From assembly GCA_002256685.1 (NCBI GenBank), contig NQJH01000200.1, positions 1 through 6,519 on the forward strand: a stretch of DNA of 6,519 nt. The letters run 5' to 3'. Below are positions 5,683 to 6,519 of the stretch, one piece after another. This stretch comes from Methylococcaceae bacterium NSP1-2. GTDB taxonomy: Bacteria; Pseudomonadota; Gammaproteobacteria; Methylococcales; Methylomonadaceae. The position numbers and the translations under genes are program-made. The notes beneath the pieces were generated by a model, which saw only the letters and a list, made by a program, of their open reading frames with translations, ran no database searches and had not been told where the DNA came from. Numbering within the stretch: the first letter of the stretch is position 1; each line of letters starts with the position of its first letter.

Positions 5683-6519
5683 AAAAATTAGTCACTATTC
5701 AATTAGAGACAGGCACACTACAACTCAAACTTGAAGCAGGACGTGTGCCACTGAATCGTTTGTTAGGTTTTGCCGCTCGCGTCAGTAGCAAACGTAAGTT
5801 TTTATTAGTCAGTAAAGTCTTAGGTAAACATTACCCTGTGACCCCAAAAATGATGAGCTGGTCTTATCGGGCATTAGCACGAACCGTGTTAAACAGCGGG
5901 GCAGGGGATAGTTCATTATGGATAGGCATGGCAGAAACCGCAACGGGTTTGGGTTATGGCGTATTTGAAGCCGCTCACCGTGAAGGCTTACAAAATGCCT
6001 TATTCATGCAAACCACCCGTTATCATTTAGCCGATGTTGACCGTTTAGAATTTGAAGAAGCCCACAGTCATGCGACTGACTTTTTTCTGTATTATCCAAC
6101 TGACCCCGCACATAAACAGCGATTTTTAACAGCCGATACGCTGGTATTAATCGATGATGAAATCAGTACGGGCAAAACTTTTTTACGGCTGATTCAAGCC
6201 TATCAAAAAGTCAACACTGCCTTGCGTAAAGTGTTTATCGTTAGTTTGGTCAATTTTGCTCATCCCGATGACCGCCGTTATTTAGAAACCGAATCAGGCG
6301 TTGCTGTTGAGTGGGTTTGTTTTCGACAAGGGTTATTGAGTTTTGAAGACAGCTATAACGCTGCGATTGATGCTATTAGCGTCAATGCTTCCAGCAATAA
6401 CGCGTGTAAAAAACACCTGTTAGCGTGGCAAGGACGGTTAGGGATTACCGAACCTGTCGCTTTACAAGCCGACCCAAGTCCGCATTTTAAAACTACCGAG
6501 GAAGATAACCGCCCGATTT
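5679..6519 (+). CDS. Ter-operon phosphoribosyltransferase, PRTase-TRSP type (3' end cut by window)
   Basis: The frame opens at ATG 5679, overlapping the previous stop by four bases, and stays open to the window end (280 residues seen, no stop). It shows FAARVSSKRKFLLVSKVLGKHYPVTPKMM (31-59), IGMAETATGLGYGVFEA (82-98), FMQTTRYHLADVDRLEFEEAHSHATDFFLYYP (109-140) and the PRPP-binding loop LVLIDDEISTGKTF (155-168), with the acidic pair Asp159-Asp160 and the ISTGKT turn. This matches the phosphoribosyltransferase of Ter clusters (PRTase_2, PF15609), usually followed by a TRSP domain (PF12500) that would start near the window end. PRTases of this class use PRPP to join ribose phosphate to a base or to release it; the substrate here is unknown. 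Together with the ATP-grasp enzyme it belongs to the predicted pathway for a nucleoside-like compound. No ribosome site is evident; coupling to the membrane protein gene is likely. The catalytic loop looks intact. Confidence 0.92.
   Translation, partial: MKKLVTIQLETGTLQLKLEAGRVPLNRLLGFAARVSSKRKFLLVSKVLGKHYPVTPKMMSWSYRALARTVLNSGAGDSSLWIGMAETATGLGYGVFEAAHREGLQNALFMQTTRYHLADVDRLEFEEAHSHATDFFLYYPTDPAHKQRFLTADTLVLIDDEISTGKTFLRLIQAYQKVNTALRKVFIVSLVNFAHPDDRRYLETESGVAVEWVCFRQGLLSFEDSYNAAIDAISVNASSNNACKKHLLAWQGRLGITEPVALQADPSPHFKTTEEDNRPI

Overview
The window looks like part of a gammaproteobacterial chromosome of low to moderate GC content, possibly from a sulfur oxidiser or methanotroph. That guess rests on the proteobacterial type of the Ter proteins, and on a REP-like palindrome of the CGTTCCCACGC/GCGTGGGAATG type, which I associate with Thiotrichales-like and Methylococcales-like genomes. 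I could not test the lineage by search. All convincing genes lie on the + strand.

Layout. (1) Bases 1-417 hold the C-terminal part of a predicted nucleotidyltransferase of the RlaP/YcgL type (DNA polymerase beta fold), cut by the window edge. (2) Bases 418-577 are AT-rich and contain a nested imperfect inverted repeat. They precede a small exported, glutamine-rich protein at 578-883. (3) Bases 884-1188 are non-coding and hold a plausible promoter for the operon that follows. (4) Bases 1189-4217 encode four TerD-superfamily proteins in a row: a TerD-like, a TerE-like, a TerF-like TerD plus von Willebrand A (vWA) protein, and a TerZ-like protein. (5) Bases 4226-5242 encode the ATP-grasp enzyme typical of Ter operons. 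(6) Bases 5243-5352 carry a double palindrome. (7) Bases 5353-5682 encode a small membrane protein whose stop overlaps the start of a Ter-type phosphoribosyltransferase (5679 to beyond the window end).

How the genes fit together. TerD-family proteins are Ca2+-binding stress proteins linked to tellurite resistance, phage inhibition and colicin tolerance. Comparative genomics by others has linked them with a conserved set of enzymes (ATP-grasp, PRTase-TRSP, HAD and others) predicted to make a nucleoside-like metabolite. This window shows the junction between the TerD-paralog module and the start of that enzyme module. TerC and TerB are not in view. The rest of the enzyme module probably lies downstream.

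The most notable irregularity is in the terF-like gene. A TerD-like N-terminus (from ATG 2390) and the remainder of the TerD domain plus vWA domain lie in different frames. The break sits on a T7 run inside a perfect 11-bp hairpin, with a second 7-bp hairpin just downstream. This could be a disrupted gene, a sequencing error or, less likely, a recoding site.
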